Virus record (IMG/VR): IMGVR_UViG_3300046809_000906
Coordinates: 1 to 56,310 of that record
DNA: 56,310 nucleotides
Source of the DNA: a virus
Direction: 5' to 3' (one strand)
Below are positions 24,173 to 33,500 of this stretch, piece by piece (positions within the stretch are counted from its first letter, which is position 1; each line of letters opens with the position of its first letter). A program made the translations under genes and the position numbers. The notes under the pieces were generated by a model. It was not told the DNA's origin and did no database searches. It worked only from the letters and a program-made list of their open reading frames with translations.

Positions 24173-25420
24173 TCAGAGGATGCGCAAGTCATCCCAGCCC
24201 TGGGTAGTCACGGAGAAGACCAGCAGGCCGGGCTGGGATACCTCTCCGGAGCGCATGACCCACCAGTCGGAGCCGTTATCGAGTGTGGGGGCCTGAACCC
24301 AGAGACGTCCGTTGCCGAGTTGCTGCGCGCGGAAGTGGTGGAAGTGCCCAGAGACAAGGATCTTGGCGTCGGCGATGGGCTGACGGCCGAAGGACTGGCC
24401 CTTCCACCAGTCCGGCGCCTTCTCCGGACGGGCGTACTGGTGACCATGGTTGAGGCCCACAATCGTCCCCGCCATGTCGAGCGAGACAGTGTCACGCCAA
24501 GGTTCGGGTACCACGAAACTCACATGGCCGTACGCGTCGGGATTCCGTCCGTAAGCGTCGGCGATCTGCGACATGATTTCGACTCCCCAATCATCCTCTG
24601 GGGGCCCGATGGCGTCCTTCCCGCGCCTGACCCGGGCGTGGTTCGAGCCGACGGTCGCGGCGACGACCCGAGGGAACGCCGTGGCGAGGCGATCCAGGCC
24701 TTCGAACGTCAACCGCCGGTGCAGCCGGATCATCTGCGTGAGGGTCAGATCGTTCGTGAAGGCCTGGGAGGCGACGTTCTCGAACCCCTCGATGCAGTCA
24801 CCCGCGTCGAGCCAGTACGCGGAGTCGGGTGCCCGACCCACCTTGCCGAGATCGCGCAGGTGGTCTTGGAGCCGGTCGAACCGGTCGGCGACCCGGGCCA
24901 CCAACTCCTTCGTGCCACCGTCGCGGCCGACCTTGCCGGCCTGCGGGTCGGCGTACACCACGGCGAGCGCACGCGCGGGCTGTTCGGCCGCTGCGCGCGG
25001 CTTCCGGCGGCGCCGCATCGCGTCGCGCACCAGGGTGTTGAGGTCTTCAGCGGACGCCCATCCGGGCACGGACGGCTCGATCAAGTACCGGCAGCGCCAC
25101 ACCGGGCGGGTGACGGCGTCCTCGCCCTGGGCGTCGCGGTGCCAGGCGGCCGGATCGTGCCGGGCTTCGACGAGCCGCACCCGGTACCCGTCGGGCACCA
25201 CGAGGCCGAGTTCCTCGACGCGGGCACGCCATCCGGTCTCGTCCTGAGGGGGTGCGTCGGCGGCTGGCGCGGTGACGAGCATCGAGCCGCCCTGTTCGTA
25301 CCGGACTCCGGGTTCCCAGCCCTTGGGGGCCGTGGCCGCGGGCCGGGTGATCTCCGATGGTGCGGACTGCTCGGCGGCGGCAGGGGCGAGCAGCGCATCA
25401 AGGTGGGCGTCGAGGCTCAT
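24173..25420 (-). CDS. Calcineurin-like metallophosphoesterase
   Basis: This 415-residue protein shows the metallophosphoesterase motifs in order in its C-terminal two thirds: YADPQAGK (a D-x-Q variant of D-x-H), LDAGDCIEG, GSNHAR, NHGH and SGHFHHF. It should bind two metal ions and hydrolyse a phosphodiester or phosphomonoester; the substrate is unknown but nucleic acid or nucleotide is likely in a phage. The N-terminal about 140 residues are a separate partly disordered region. The ATG at 25420 follows AGGTG; an in-frame extension upstream is Arg-rich shadow sequence. It is coupled (ATGA overlap) to the small gene at 25417-25686 and sits between capsid and decoration genes, an unusual place. 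Confidence 0.78.
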   Translation of the reverse strand: MSLDAHLDALLAPAAAEQSAPSEITRPAATAPKGWEPGVRYEQGGSMLVTAPAADAPPQDETGWRARVEELGLVVPDGYRVRLVEARHDPAAWHRDAQGEDAVTRPVWRCRYLIEPSVPGWASAEDLNTLVRDAMRRRRKPRAAAEQPARALAVVYADPQAGKVGRDGGTKELVARVADRFDRLQDHLRDLGKVGRAPDSAYWLDAGDCIEGFENVASQAFTNDLTLTQMIRLHRRLTFEGLDRLATAFPRVVAATVGSNHARVRRGKDAIGPPEDDWGVEIMSQIADAYGRNPDAYGHVSFVVPEPWRDTVSLDMAGTIVGLNHGHQYARPEKAPDWWKGQSFGRQPIADAKILVSGHFHHFRAQQLGNGRLWVQAPTLDNGSDWWVMRSGEVSQPGLLVFSVTTQGWDDLRIL

Positions 25421-25686
25421 CGTGGGCACCTGCATCCGTTGGAGCCGCCGCGGCGACGGTGCCGGGCGACAGCAGGCGCTTGGACCTGGTGGCCGCTGCC
25501 GATGAGTGTGTCGGCGATCTGCGTCGAGCTGATGGCAGGGGTGTCGAGCACGTCGCGGACCTTCTGCGCGGTGCTGGCGTCGAGTTCGTCGAGAATGATC
25601 CCGACGGTGCACCGCGGGCCGCGGGGTGCCGGGGGCGCCTCGGCGAGTTGAGCGAGGGCCGCGATCAGCCCGTTCGTGTCTGCCAC
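25417..25686 (-). CDS. Small protein with HTH-like C-terminus
   Basis: This 89-residue protein starts at a GTG six nt after GAGAGGA. The second half (ISSTQIADTLIGSGHQVQ followed by RHRRRGGSNGCRCPR) looks like a helix-turn-helix for DNA binding with a basic Cys tail. Its gene overlaps that of the metallophosphoesterase by 4 bp, so the two are probably made together. It may be a regulator or a DNA-targeting partner; I do not recognise a named family. Confidence 0.55.
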   Translation of the reverse strand: MADTNGLIAALAQLAEAPPAPRGPRCTVGIILDELDASTAQKVRDVLDTPAISSTQIADTLIGSGHQVQAPAVARHRRRGGSNGCRCPR

Positions 25687-25711
25687 GGCAGTCCTCTCTG
25701 TACAACGGGGA

Positions 25712-25741
25712 GCGGGGCCGGACCGTGTGGCCCGGCCCCGC
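25712..25741 (-). terminator. Hairpin downstream of the major capsid gene
   Basis: GCGGGGCCGG and CCGGCCCCGC form a perfect 10-bp stem with a 10-nt loop. It lies 40 bp after the capsid stop codon and upstream of the HTH-like gene. There is no T-run. It could attenuate readthrough from the capsid gene or protect its mRNA 3' end. Confidence 0.5.
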
Positions 25742-25780
25742 GGTGCGTCTCCGGTATGGGCCCGGATCGGGCCGGCCGGG

Positions 25781-27082
25781 TTACACCGGCGTGGTCCAGG
25801 TGCCGATGACGAACGACTCCGGCCGGGAGACTTCGAGCGCGACGCGCTCGTCGGCACGGAAGGTCAGCACGCCCCGCTCGAAGTTGTCGGCGTTCTCGCT
25901 GGAGACGGTGACGCTGACGTTCTCGCGGTCGTAGAGCTGGGCACCCATGCCGAAGGAGCCGAGCAGGTACTGAGCGTCCGGCATCGCCGTGGTCTCGACG
26001 ACGTTGATCCTCCAGACCCTCTTCTGCGCGCCCACGGCGACCTGGAGGGCGACACGGAAGGCGCCGTTGTCGTCGGTCTCGACCTCGACCTCTTCCCACA
26101 TGGTCGGGCTGAGGACCACGCCGGTCGGCTCGTACTCGGCCAGCAGCGCCTTAGTCATGGCCCGCCGCATCTGGATCGAGAACTTGTCGGTGTTCTTCCC
26201 CACGTACTGCTGTACACCGGGGGTGTTGAACAGACCGACGATGGACGTGCCGTCACCGCCCTGGGAGTGGAGGAGGTCGTAGTCCTCCGCGAACTTCACT
26301 CCCTCGACGAGGCGGGAGTTGATGAAGGTCCGCAAGCGCGGCTCGTCCGACAGGATGTTCTTGTGGCCATCGAGGAGGTGGGCGATCTCCGCGATGGGGA
26401 ACGCCACGGGCTCCAGCTTCAGCTTCGACCGCGGGGCCTTGGCGAAGACGTCGGTGTCGAGGCCGGTCGGCGAGCTCACGCCGTCGGCTGCCCGCCTCTC
26501 CGGGACCTGCGCCGCGTTGTTGACCCACCCGGTCTCGCGAATGCCGAGCAGGACCGCGGACTTGGTCTTCGCGGAGGGGAAGAGATCGCGGACGTGCCAC
26601 TTGCGTCGCTGCGCCTCGGTGATACCGAGGTCCTGGGCGGAGCCGAGGGCCTGGTGGGTGTGGGTGCCAGCCGACAGGGAGAAGATCGACTTCCCCTCGA
26701 TCTCGGCGCGGATGTACGGCCGTTCCTTGAACTCCTGGGCTGCGGCGCGCTTGTAGGCGTCGGACTCGGTGAACAGGTCACCGAGGCTCTTCGCCTCCAT
26801 GTTGCTCGGGGCGCTGCCGTAGAACTGGCCGGCTGCGGGGGTGCCCTCGGGGGCGTTGAGGTAGGAGGTGAGGTTGTCGGCGCCCTGCGCGGCGTCGATG
26901 AGCCCCTTGATCTCCTGTGCGTCTCGGACGGTCTTGACGTACGCGTCCCGCTGGTCGGTGCTGACGACGAACTTGCCGTCCTCTTCCTTGAAGGTCGACG
27001 CGATGCGGTCGGCCTCCGTGCTCTTCTCCTGCAGTTGGGTCTGCAGGCTCCGGAGCAGGCTCTTATCGGTAGCCGTAGCCAT
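25781..27082 (-). CDS. Major capsid protein (HK97 fold)
   Basis: This 433-residue protein has the layout of HK97-type capsid proteins. An N-terminal coiled-coil delta/scaffold-like region comes first (about 1-110, LLRSLQTQLQEKSTEADRIAS). The capsid domain follows (about 145-433), with ETGWVNNAAQVPER, KLKLEPVAFPIAEIAHL and PTGVVLSPTMWEEVE segments and a final strand FVIGTWTTPV. The dedicated protease upstream probably removes the N-terminal region during maturation. The ATG is preceded by GGGAGAA, and the intercistronic motif lies 107 nt upstream. Confidence 0.93.
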   Translation of the reverse strand: MATATDKSLLRSLQTQLQEKSTEADRIASTFKEEDGKFVVSTDQRDAYVKTVRDAQEIKGLIDAAQGADNLTSYLNAPEGTPAAGQFYGSAPSNMEAKSLGDLFTESDAYKRAAAQEFKERPYIRAEIEGKSIFSLSAGTHTHQALGSAQDLGITEAQRRKWHVRDLFPSAKTKSAVLLGIRETGWVNNAAQVPERRAADGVSSPTGLDTDVFAKAPRSKLKLEPVAFPIAEIAHLLDGHKNILSDEPRLRTFINSRLVEGVKFAEDYDLLHSQGGDGTSIVGLFNTPGVQQYVGKNTDKFSIQMRRAMTKALLAEYEPTGVVLSPTMWEEVEVETDDNGAFRVALQVAVGAQKRVWRINVVETTAMPDAQYLLGSFGMGAQLYDRENVSVTVSSENADNFERGVLTFRADERVALEVSRPESFVIGTWTTPV

Positions 27083-27188
27083 GGTGGTTTGTTCTCCCGG
27101 TGCTGGGCGTGGCGATGGACATGCGTCGCTCGCCCGGCCAGCACCGGGACGACCCGAAACGCGGGGGCATTGGAGAACACGGGAGGGG

Positions 27189-27199
27189 CTAACGTCGCG
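27189..27199 (-). promoter_or_regulatory. Intercistronic motif copy (upstream of major capsid gene)
   Basis: Coding-strand sequence CGCGACGTTAG in the 152-bp gap between protease and capsid genes, the longest leader carrying the motif. Confidence 0.6.
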
Positions 27200-27234
27200 C
27201 GCTCAACTCGCAGGCGCTGCGCGCGATGTCGGTG

Positions 27235-29388
27235 TCAGGCGCGGAGGGCGGCGAGCTGCGACTTGACCTCGTCGGGGTCCAGGACGGCCCGGTCCTTGGG
27301 CTTGATCGGCGTGTACGGCTCTTCGTCGTCTTCGCCCTCGCCATCGGAGCCCCACTGTTCGGAGCCCTCCTCGTCGTCCCACAGGTCGACCGGCGGCGTC
27401 GATGTCGGCTCGCCTTCTGTGTCGTCCGGGAGTTCCTCGTCGGCGTCGGCCGGTGCTTCCTCGTCGGGAAGGGGGTCGTCACCGACGTCCTCGTCCTCGT
27501 CGTCGTGCGGGAGGTCCTGCTGCTTGGTGGTGGGGACGGGGGCGCCCTTCTTGGCGAGGACGGCGAGGAGGCGTTCCACGCTCGGCTGGAGCGTGCCGAC
27601 CTCGTCGGGGGTGGCGTCGGAGACGGTGATGAGGGCAGTCGCATCGTCGAGGGCCTGCGCGGACGGCTTCATGAACCGGGCGTCGACCTCCTCGTCGGCG
27701 CTGGCCGGTCTCTCCTTGCCGTCGACGGGCACGGCGACCGTGGCGAGTTCCACGGGCTGCGGCGTTCCGAGGTCCACGTCGAAGCCGTCGACCGTGTAAG
27801 AGACGGCGTACGTGGTGTTCTCGCCGCGGTCACAGACGACGACGATGGCCCGGTCTGGGTAGGTCGCTTCGACGCTGGTGAACGAGTCCTCGCCGCAGTC
27901 GAAGAGGGAGCGGGCAGCCTCCGCGATGCGGTTGCGGAGCTGCTCGTACGAGTACGGGGTGGGCGCGGGCATGGCGGACTCCAGGGGCAGGTTCTTTGCT
28001 TCGAGGACAGCGGCGAGAGCGCTTTTGCTCTCGGCGGCGTGGGTGGCGGGGTAGATGCCGAGGGCGTCGTGATGGCGGAGGTTGCAGTAGCCCTTGGCGT
28101 CTTCGGGCCCCATGTGCTTGGCGGCGATGGCCACGCAGCGGTCGAAGTCGCCGGGGCTGCCCCAGCCGATGCGGGAAGCGCCGTCGCCGCGCGCATACCA
28201 GTCACGCAACTGCTCGGCGTGGCCTCGGCTGTGGTCGATTCCGCCTGCGGACTTCGCTTCCAGCAGGACGGAGGCCGCGGTCTTGGCCTCCATGCTGGCC
28301 TGCGGGGTATCGGCGTCGACGGGCGGACCGGACAGCGAGATCGAGGTCTTCTTCGACCCCTGTACGACCACGACTTCGTCGAAGCGCACCGGTATCTGGG
28401 GGAACGGCGCAACGCCGGGCAGCCGGTAGCCGAGGGTGATGTGCGGGGTGAATCCGTGGTCCTCGCGGAACTTGTCCGCGTACACGGAGAGCCGCAGAGC
28501 GTCAGCGATCCGCGTGCGGAGTTCGCTGAGTCCGGCGACGTCGACCGGCACCCAGGTGACCTCGCCTTCCCCCGTGTCCGGGAAACGGCCGACCCCGCCG
28601 ATGCTGCCCTCCAGCGGGTTGGCATCTGTGAGCGCGCTGCGCACCAGGTCGGCCAGGTCGTCCGGGTGGCCGCCGAGCGCGGCCGCATCACCCAGGTACG
28701 CCAGGGTGATGTGCAGCTCTCGGGGAGGTGTGCCCTCCGGCTGGGCGATCCGCTCCGCGGAGTCCCGAGGCAGGTACAGGGCGATCATGGCGCCCTGATC
28801 GACTTGCTGCTCGGCGTCCTTGTGGTCGAGCTCGATCGCCGACCAGGTCGACTTGTGCTCGATCTCCTCCCCGGACAGGCCCGACTTGACCTCCAGCGAC
28901 CGGGTCAGCGGGTGCGCCCCATGCAGAACGGGACTGACCTCGTACAGGTCCAGAGAGTGAATGATCCGTACGCCGTCGTGCCGCTTGCTGGCCGCGCCGG
29001 GCGGCACCTTGTAGCCGATGGAGAACGCCGCTTCACCGTGCTCGTGCCACTGCCGGACCTGTTCATACACGTCGCGTCCGCGGGCCGTGCGCATGTTGAA
29101 CTGGACGAGAGCAACCAGCGCGCCGGCCTCCTTGGGCCACACGGCGCCACCGGGGATCGTTGCGAAGCGCGGGTCTCCGGGCTTCCACTCCTCGATCTCC
29201 AGAACAACCCCGATGGGGTCCTTCCACTCGTGGTGGAAGACGGTCTTCACCCGCCGGGTCGCCAGGGTTCTGGTGAAGGCTCCCGGAAGGATGAGGTCAC
29301 TGACCTCGTCGACAACACCCGTGACAGCGAAGATCGCTCGTGCGGTGCCGTGACGAATGGACGGCTTGCGGGGTGGGGGGCTCGGCAC
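27235..29388 (-). CDS. Prohead protease fused to 2H phosphoesterase and scaffold-like tail
   Basis: Residues 1-170 are an HK97-type prohead protease: FHHEWKDPIG (His52/His53) and AAFSIGY (Ser123) carry the expected catalytic residues, and LYEVSPV follows. Residues about 198-355 form a 2H phosphoesterase (LigT-like) domain with two H-x-T motifs, HITLAYL (H226, T228) and HITLGYR (H316, T318). Residues about 384-450 hold a Gly/Trp/Cys-His domain (RGDGASRIGWGSPGDFDRC ... GYCNLRHH). About 478-555 form a further small domain, and the acidic last 140 residues resemble a scaffold. At 717 residues it is about three times a normal protease. The GTG start follows GGAGG. Confidence 0.85.
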   Translation of the reverse strand: MPSPPPRKPSIRHGTARAIFAVTGVVDEVSDLILPGAFTRTLATRRVKTVFHHEWKDPIGVVLEIEEWKPGDPRFATIPGGAVWPKEAGALVALVQFNMRTARGRDVYEQVRQWHEHGEAAFSIGYKVPPGAASKRHDGVRIIHSLDLYEVSPVLHGAHPLTRSLEVKSGLSGEEIEHKSTWSAIELDHKDAEQQVDQGAMIALYLPRDSAERIAQPEGTPPRELHITLAYLGDAAALGGHPDDLADLVRSALTDANPLEGSIGGVGRFPDTGEGEVTWVPVDVAGLSELRTRIADALRLSVYADKFREDHGFTPHITLGYRLPGVAPFPQIPVRFDEVVVVQGSKKTSISLSGPPVDADTPQASMEAKTAASVLLEAKSAGGIDHSRGHAEQLRDWYARGDGASRIGWGSPGDFDRCVAIAAKHMGPEDAKGYCNLRHHDALGIYPATHAAESKSALAAVLEAKNLPLESAMPAPTPYSYEQLRNRIAEAARSLFDCGEDSFTSVEATYPDRAIVVVCDRGENTTYAVSYTVDGFDVDLGTPQPVELATVAVPVDGKERPASADEEVDARFMKPSAQALDDATALITVSDATPDEVGTLQPSVERLLAVLAKKGAPVPTTKQQDLPHDDEDEDVGDDPLPDEEAPADADEELPDDTEGEPTSTPPVDLWDDEEGSEQWGSDGEGEDDEEPYTPIKPKDRAVLDPDEVKSQLAALRA

Positions 29389-29447
29389 GGCGGGGACCTC
29401 CAGGGCGCGGGGTGATCAAACCCGCGCACCGTGCCCCCGCCGGGGCC

Positions 29448-29460
29448 TTACCGTCCCGCG
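29448..29460 (-). promoter_or_regulatory. Variant intercistronic motif copy (upstream of protease gene)
   Basis: Coding-strand sequence CGCGGGACGGTAA, a copy with two inserted bases, 60 nt upstream of the protease start. Confidence 0.35.
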
Positions 29461-29654
29461 CTGTCCTCCTGGGACCCCTGGGACCCCTGGGGCTCCTGGG
29501 ACTGCTGGAAGCCGAGTGTCCAGTAGCGGGCCTTGAAGCGCTCCTCGGGCTTGCCGTCTGCGTCGTAGGGGCAGTCCGCCTCTGTCTTGCCAGCCGCGGC
29601 CGCAGCGTGCGCCTCGGCGGCCACGGCGAGCGCGGTGGCGCGGTCCATCGCCAC
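29448..29654 (-). CDS. RMF/CrpP-like small protein
   Basis: This 68-residue protein matches the short pattern of ribosome modulation factor and CrpP-like proteins: an Ala-rich helix ending AAAAGKTEADCPYD, then ERFKARYWTLGFQ, giving G-x5-CPY-x8-R-x3-W-x2-G. RMF dimerises resting ribosomes in proteobacteria; what phage homologues do is not established. The C-terminal tail is Gln/Ser-rich. The GTG start directly follows the TAA of the upstream gene, with GGAGG six nt ahead. It belongs to the head operon just before the protease gene. Confidence 0.6.
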   Translation of the reverse strand: MAMDRATALAVAAEAHAAAAAGKTEADCPYDADGKPEERFKARYWTLGFQQSQEPQGSQGSQEDSAGR

Positions 29655-30287
29655 TTACTTGCCTCCCTTCTTCGGCTTGCGGGCCCCGGGGAACGGCGCG
29701 TCGCCGTTCTCGTCGTCCTCCTCCTCGTCAGGGGACTCTTCCATATCCGGATCTTCCGTGGCCGACTCCGTCAACTCGTCGCCCTCCTCGTCGGCGTCGG
29801 CGAAGGGATCGTCCTCGGAGCCGGCGGTCTCCGCGGCCGCGGGATCGTCGGCGTACGGGTTCGGCGCTTCGTTCTCGGCTGGGTCTTCCTGCCCGCCAGG
29901 AGCGCCGGCCGGGTCTGCGCCCGGGTCACTTGACCCGGGCTTCGTACTGGTGCGCTGCATCTGCGCGCCGTCGACGTCGAGAGCCCAGGCGGCTTCGTCG
30001 CTGTACCGCCACACCTGTCCGGTCGCGTCCCGCACCCAGCCCGTGACCGTGCCATCCGCAGCGCGGTCCAGCCAGGCCTCCTCGCCGTCCTTGCCGGTGA
30101 ACGCGGCGAACGCGCTGGCCGGATCGGTCTCGTCACCCTCGTCGTACGGGTCCCCGGCCCACGGCCGCGAGTCGTCGTGTGCTGGCGGCTGAAGTTCGTC
30201 GGAGGGAGCGGGCGGGCCCGGCGGCGCCCCGCTGGCCGGTTGCGCGGGCAGGGCCTTGATGGAGAACGCGAATCGAGTAGTGGTCAC
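29655..30287 (-). CDS. Acidic disordered head-region protein
   Basis: This protein of about 210 residues begins VTTTRFAFSIKALP and contains one small folded segment (about 70-105, EEAWLDRAADGTVTGWVRDATG). The remainder is very acidic, Pro/Asp/Glu-rich low complexity ending ARKPKKGGK. It may be a scaffold or internal head protein. The start is uncertain: GTG at 30287 gives a natural N-terminus, but a TTG at 30341, just after the previous stop, is also in frame. A 9-bp hairpin (30303-30338) lies between them. Confidence 0.55.
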   Translation of the reverse strand: MTTTRFAFSIKALPAQPASGAPPGPPAPSDELQPPAHDDSRPWAGDPYDEGDETDPASAFAAFTGKDGEEAWLDRAADGTVTGWVRDATGQVWRYSDEAAWALDVDGAQMQRTSTKPGSSDPGADPAGAPGGQEDPAENEAPNPYADDPAAAETAGSEDDPFADADEEGDELTESATEDPDMEESPDEEEDDENGDAPFPGARKPKKGGK

Positions 30288-30302
30288 GGCGGGGAGGGTG
30301 AA

Positions 30303-30338
30303 GGGCACGGCCGGCTTGTGTCCCGGCCAGCCGTGCCC
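30303..30338. repeat. Perfect 9-bp inverted repeat between small head genes
   Basis: GGGCACGGC (30303-30311) and GCCGTGCCC (30330-30338) can form a hairpin with a further short inner stem. It lies just upstream of the preferred start of the acidic head-region gene and may affect its translation. Confidence 0.5.
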
Positions 30339-30344
30339 CAACCC

Positions 30345-30578
30345 TCAACTACCTTGCTCGACCAGGCGGGTTCGCTGGCGCAGCAGCGCGAGCACTGCCT
30401 GCGGGTCGCCAGGGTCCAGTTCCCGGCGGGGCCCGAGCGGGCCAAGCAGCACCTGGTTCCCCGTGTGCTGCTCGACCAACGCCCGGATCCGGGCCGAGCC
30501 GACCACTGGCTGGTCGGCCCGGCCCGTGATCTCGACCTGGTACGGGCAACCGTCTTCAAGAACTCCGGTCGCCAACAT
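30345..30578 (-). CDS. Small head-region protein
   Basis: This 77-residue protein is not recognised. It has a beta-rich first half (VLEDGCPYQVEITGRADQPVVGSARIRALV) and a helix near the end (PQAVLALLRQRTRLVEQ); quoted parts are contiguous but cited only as landmarks. A strong AAGGAGG four nt before the ATG lies just after the stop of the giant gene. It belongs to the head operon. Confidence 0.6.
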   Translation of the reverse strand: MLATGVLEDGCPYQVEITGRADQPVVGSARIRALVEQHTGNQVLLGPLGPRRELDPGDPQAVLALLRQRTRLVEQGS

Positions 30579-30589
30579 GCGGCCTCCTT

Positions 30590-33500
30590 CTATCGGGTGG
30601 CGAGCAGTCCGAGGAGGAACGCCCGAAGGTCGTCGTCCTCGTACCAGTCGCCGTTGAACAGGGACAGCAGGGCCTGCGGCAGGACCACGTCCGCTCGGTC
30701 CGACTCCGCGTTGCTGAACAGTCGCGCGAACAGCTCGTCGACGCTGGAGCGGCGAGCACCGACACGGCCCGTGTGGGTGCGGGCGTACCGGTATACCTCC
30801 TGGGCTGCCAGAAGGTCCGGCTGCGCCTGCTGAAGGTGCACCAAGAGTGCGTACGCGGCCGTACCGAGGCCTCCGTCACCAAGGTCGGCGACGGACACCG
30901 TCCGGCTATGCGGGTCGTAGCCACCAACCGCTGCGTCCCGCGCGTGCACGAGACGCCGGTCCGTCGGGGCCAGCCAGTCCCGAGGGACGAACCGCTGCAC
31001 GCCGTTCAGCGCTCGGGCAGCGTCACCGTCGCTGCCCGGGGACATGATCAGCGCCGACGAACCGCTGGGGCCCATCTCCCGCACCGACGCCAACGCATCG
31101 GCGACGACGTCGGGCAACGCAGTCGTGTACGCGGCGCGCATCCGGTCTGCTTCCACACGGGCATCGGCAGCCTCGGCACGCGCAGCCGCCAACTCCAGCG
31201 TGTAGTCCGGGTTCACGCTGTGCCCGACGGGGTGGGCAGCGAGGTTCCGGGCCCGCCGCTCGGTCGTGTCCGCGTACGCGGCCGCCAGACGCAGGTTGGT
31301 GTGGGGGTCGTCGCCGTGATCCGGGAGTACGGCCGCGAGCCGGGCGTTGATCTCCTGGTCCATGTCGACGCCAGCGGCCCGCAGCGCGGCAAGGTGCCGC
31401 ATCGCGGTAGCACCAGGGCCCCGGTCCGCAGCCCGGTCCGGCGCCCAGCGCATGCCGTCTTGTACCGCTGGGAGTTCCCCGGCGGCCAGAGCTCGGCGCG
31501 TCGCGCCCTGGTACCAGCGGGCCCGCCGCGACGTCTGCCCGAAGCGGCCGGGAGCCGGCATGAGCCGCGCCCAGTGCGCGATGCGCTCACCGAGGCCTTC
31601 CCCGTCGCCGGGAGCAGGGAGATCGGCGGCTTGGGCGATGCGGTGCAGTCGCCGTGTCTCCGGCCACGCCTTCACCCGGGCCACCAGGCGCTCACGGAAC
31701 CTGCGGAAGGCCTCCGAGTTCCACGCTTGCCGCGCGGCCCGCAGCAGGGCCTGCACCATGGCGATGATGCGGCGGCCGATCCTCATGAGCAGCGCGAGGA
31801 CCTGCGGCAGAACTCGCTGCCGCGTCGCGGGCGGCAGGTTCCGGACGATCCGTCGGGCGGTCGCCTGCCGGGTCGCCTCCATACGCCCGGTCAGGACACG
31901 GCCCAGCCGCAGCGCGTCCTCGTCGCTCAAGCCGTCGCCGAAGGCCTGCCGGGCGAGCGTCATCAGCGCGTCGTCGACGTGCCGGGCGATGGTCTCCCCG
32001 GTCTCCCCGGTGCCGTCCCGGCGCGCGGCCGGGACGCCGATCTGGTCCGGAATCATTCGCAGCAGGTCCGCGGCACGGTTCGCCGTGTCCTGCGCGCTCT
32101 CGCCGTCGAGCGGCTCCAGGTCGTTGATGGTGCGCAGTACCGCCCGGACCGCGGCCGCGCGGGCGCGTAGCCGTTCGGCCTTGAGTCGCTTGAAGGCCTG
32201 CGACCGCTCCGGGCCGGTGATCCCGGCCGCGTTGAGGGCGTCCACGGCGTCCTGCCGGGCCTGCTGCATGGGAACCAGCAGTGCCTCGGTGGTGACCCGC
32301 TCGGCGACCTGCTGGCGCAACTGATGGATGCTGCCCGCGGGCTCGGTGCCGGCGATGGCCGAGTCGACGACGGCGCGGGCCACCCGGTTGGGGTGCCCGG
32401 CCACGATGTCGTCGGTGGAGGGCGCCGGGTTCGGGTCACGACGCGGGGCGTCCGCGCCCTCCGGGTCGGGCAGTTCGGGAAGCTGCCACAGCGGCTGATC
32501 CCCGGGCAGAGTGCGCGAGTGCGTATCCCCGGCGGCGTCCCGCACCGTCACCTGCCGCACCCCGCCGAGGAGGTCGTCGATCCCGACGACCGTGTACGTG
32601 GAGACGTTGTTCGCGTCGTCCTCGTCGGGCAGGGCGATCGTGTCGCCCACGCCGAGGTCGTTGACCGTTCCCTGCGCCGAGCGGGCGTTGGTGTCGCTGC
32701 TGGTACGGCCGGCCGCCTCGTCCAGATGCGCAGCGGCGCGGCGGGCCGCGCGCCCTTCCGCAGTGTCCGGGGTCGACGTGGCACGCAACGAGTCGGCCAG
32801 ACCGGTGGCCTGCCCCGAAGTGACGGGCAGGTCCTGCCCGATACGGGTCACGGCCTGCTGCACGTCGGGGTCGTCCGAGGGCGCCGTGCCGTGGTCGGCG
32901 ATGGCGTCCCGCTCCTCCGGGGAGAGCTGCGGGTCCACGGTGTCACCGATGACCGGGTCGACCGCCTGCGGCTCCTCCAACACCCGCAGGTCGACGTCTT
33001 CATCGTCGACGGCGGGGGCTTGGCCGCCCTCGCCGACCAGGCGGGTCACCGGAGCGTCCGCCGTGGTGTCGATGTGGGAGGCCTCCCCAGTACGGGTGTC
33101 GGCGACGTCGAGCTGAACCCGGTCGCCGTCCTCGTCACGGCCGATGACGGCCACGGTGCGGGGGCCGTCAGCGCCGTCGTGGACGATGACGTCACCCTCG
33201 CTGAGGGAGCCGGCCGTGGCCGGTACGACGTCCGCCGTGTTCGTACGGTCCTCGGGTTCCCTGTCGCGGACTTCGCCCACGGTACGCAGGTCCGTGACCG
33301 GCATGGGCTTGATGCCCTCGCGGGTGGCGACCTGCACGCTGTCCCCGTCGACACCCTCGACGGTGCCGAGCATGTTGCCGTCCCGGTCGCTGACCACGTG
33401 GCCGTTGCGGACACGCTGACCCTCCGGTGTCCAGCCGGTGGGCCGGGCGGAGCCTCCGTCAGTGACGGTCACCGACGACGGGGCGAGGCCCGTTTCCTGC

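Noticed and set aside
25417-25857. Longer start for the HTH-like gene at 25857
   Set aside because: The added 57 residues run into the capsid gene end and are Arg/Ser/Pro-rich; the GTG at 25686 has a clear ribosome site.
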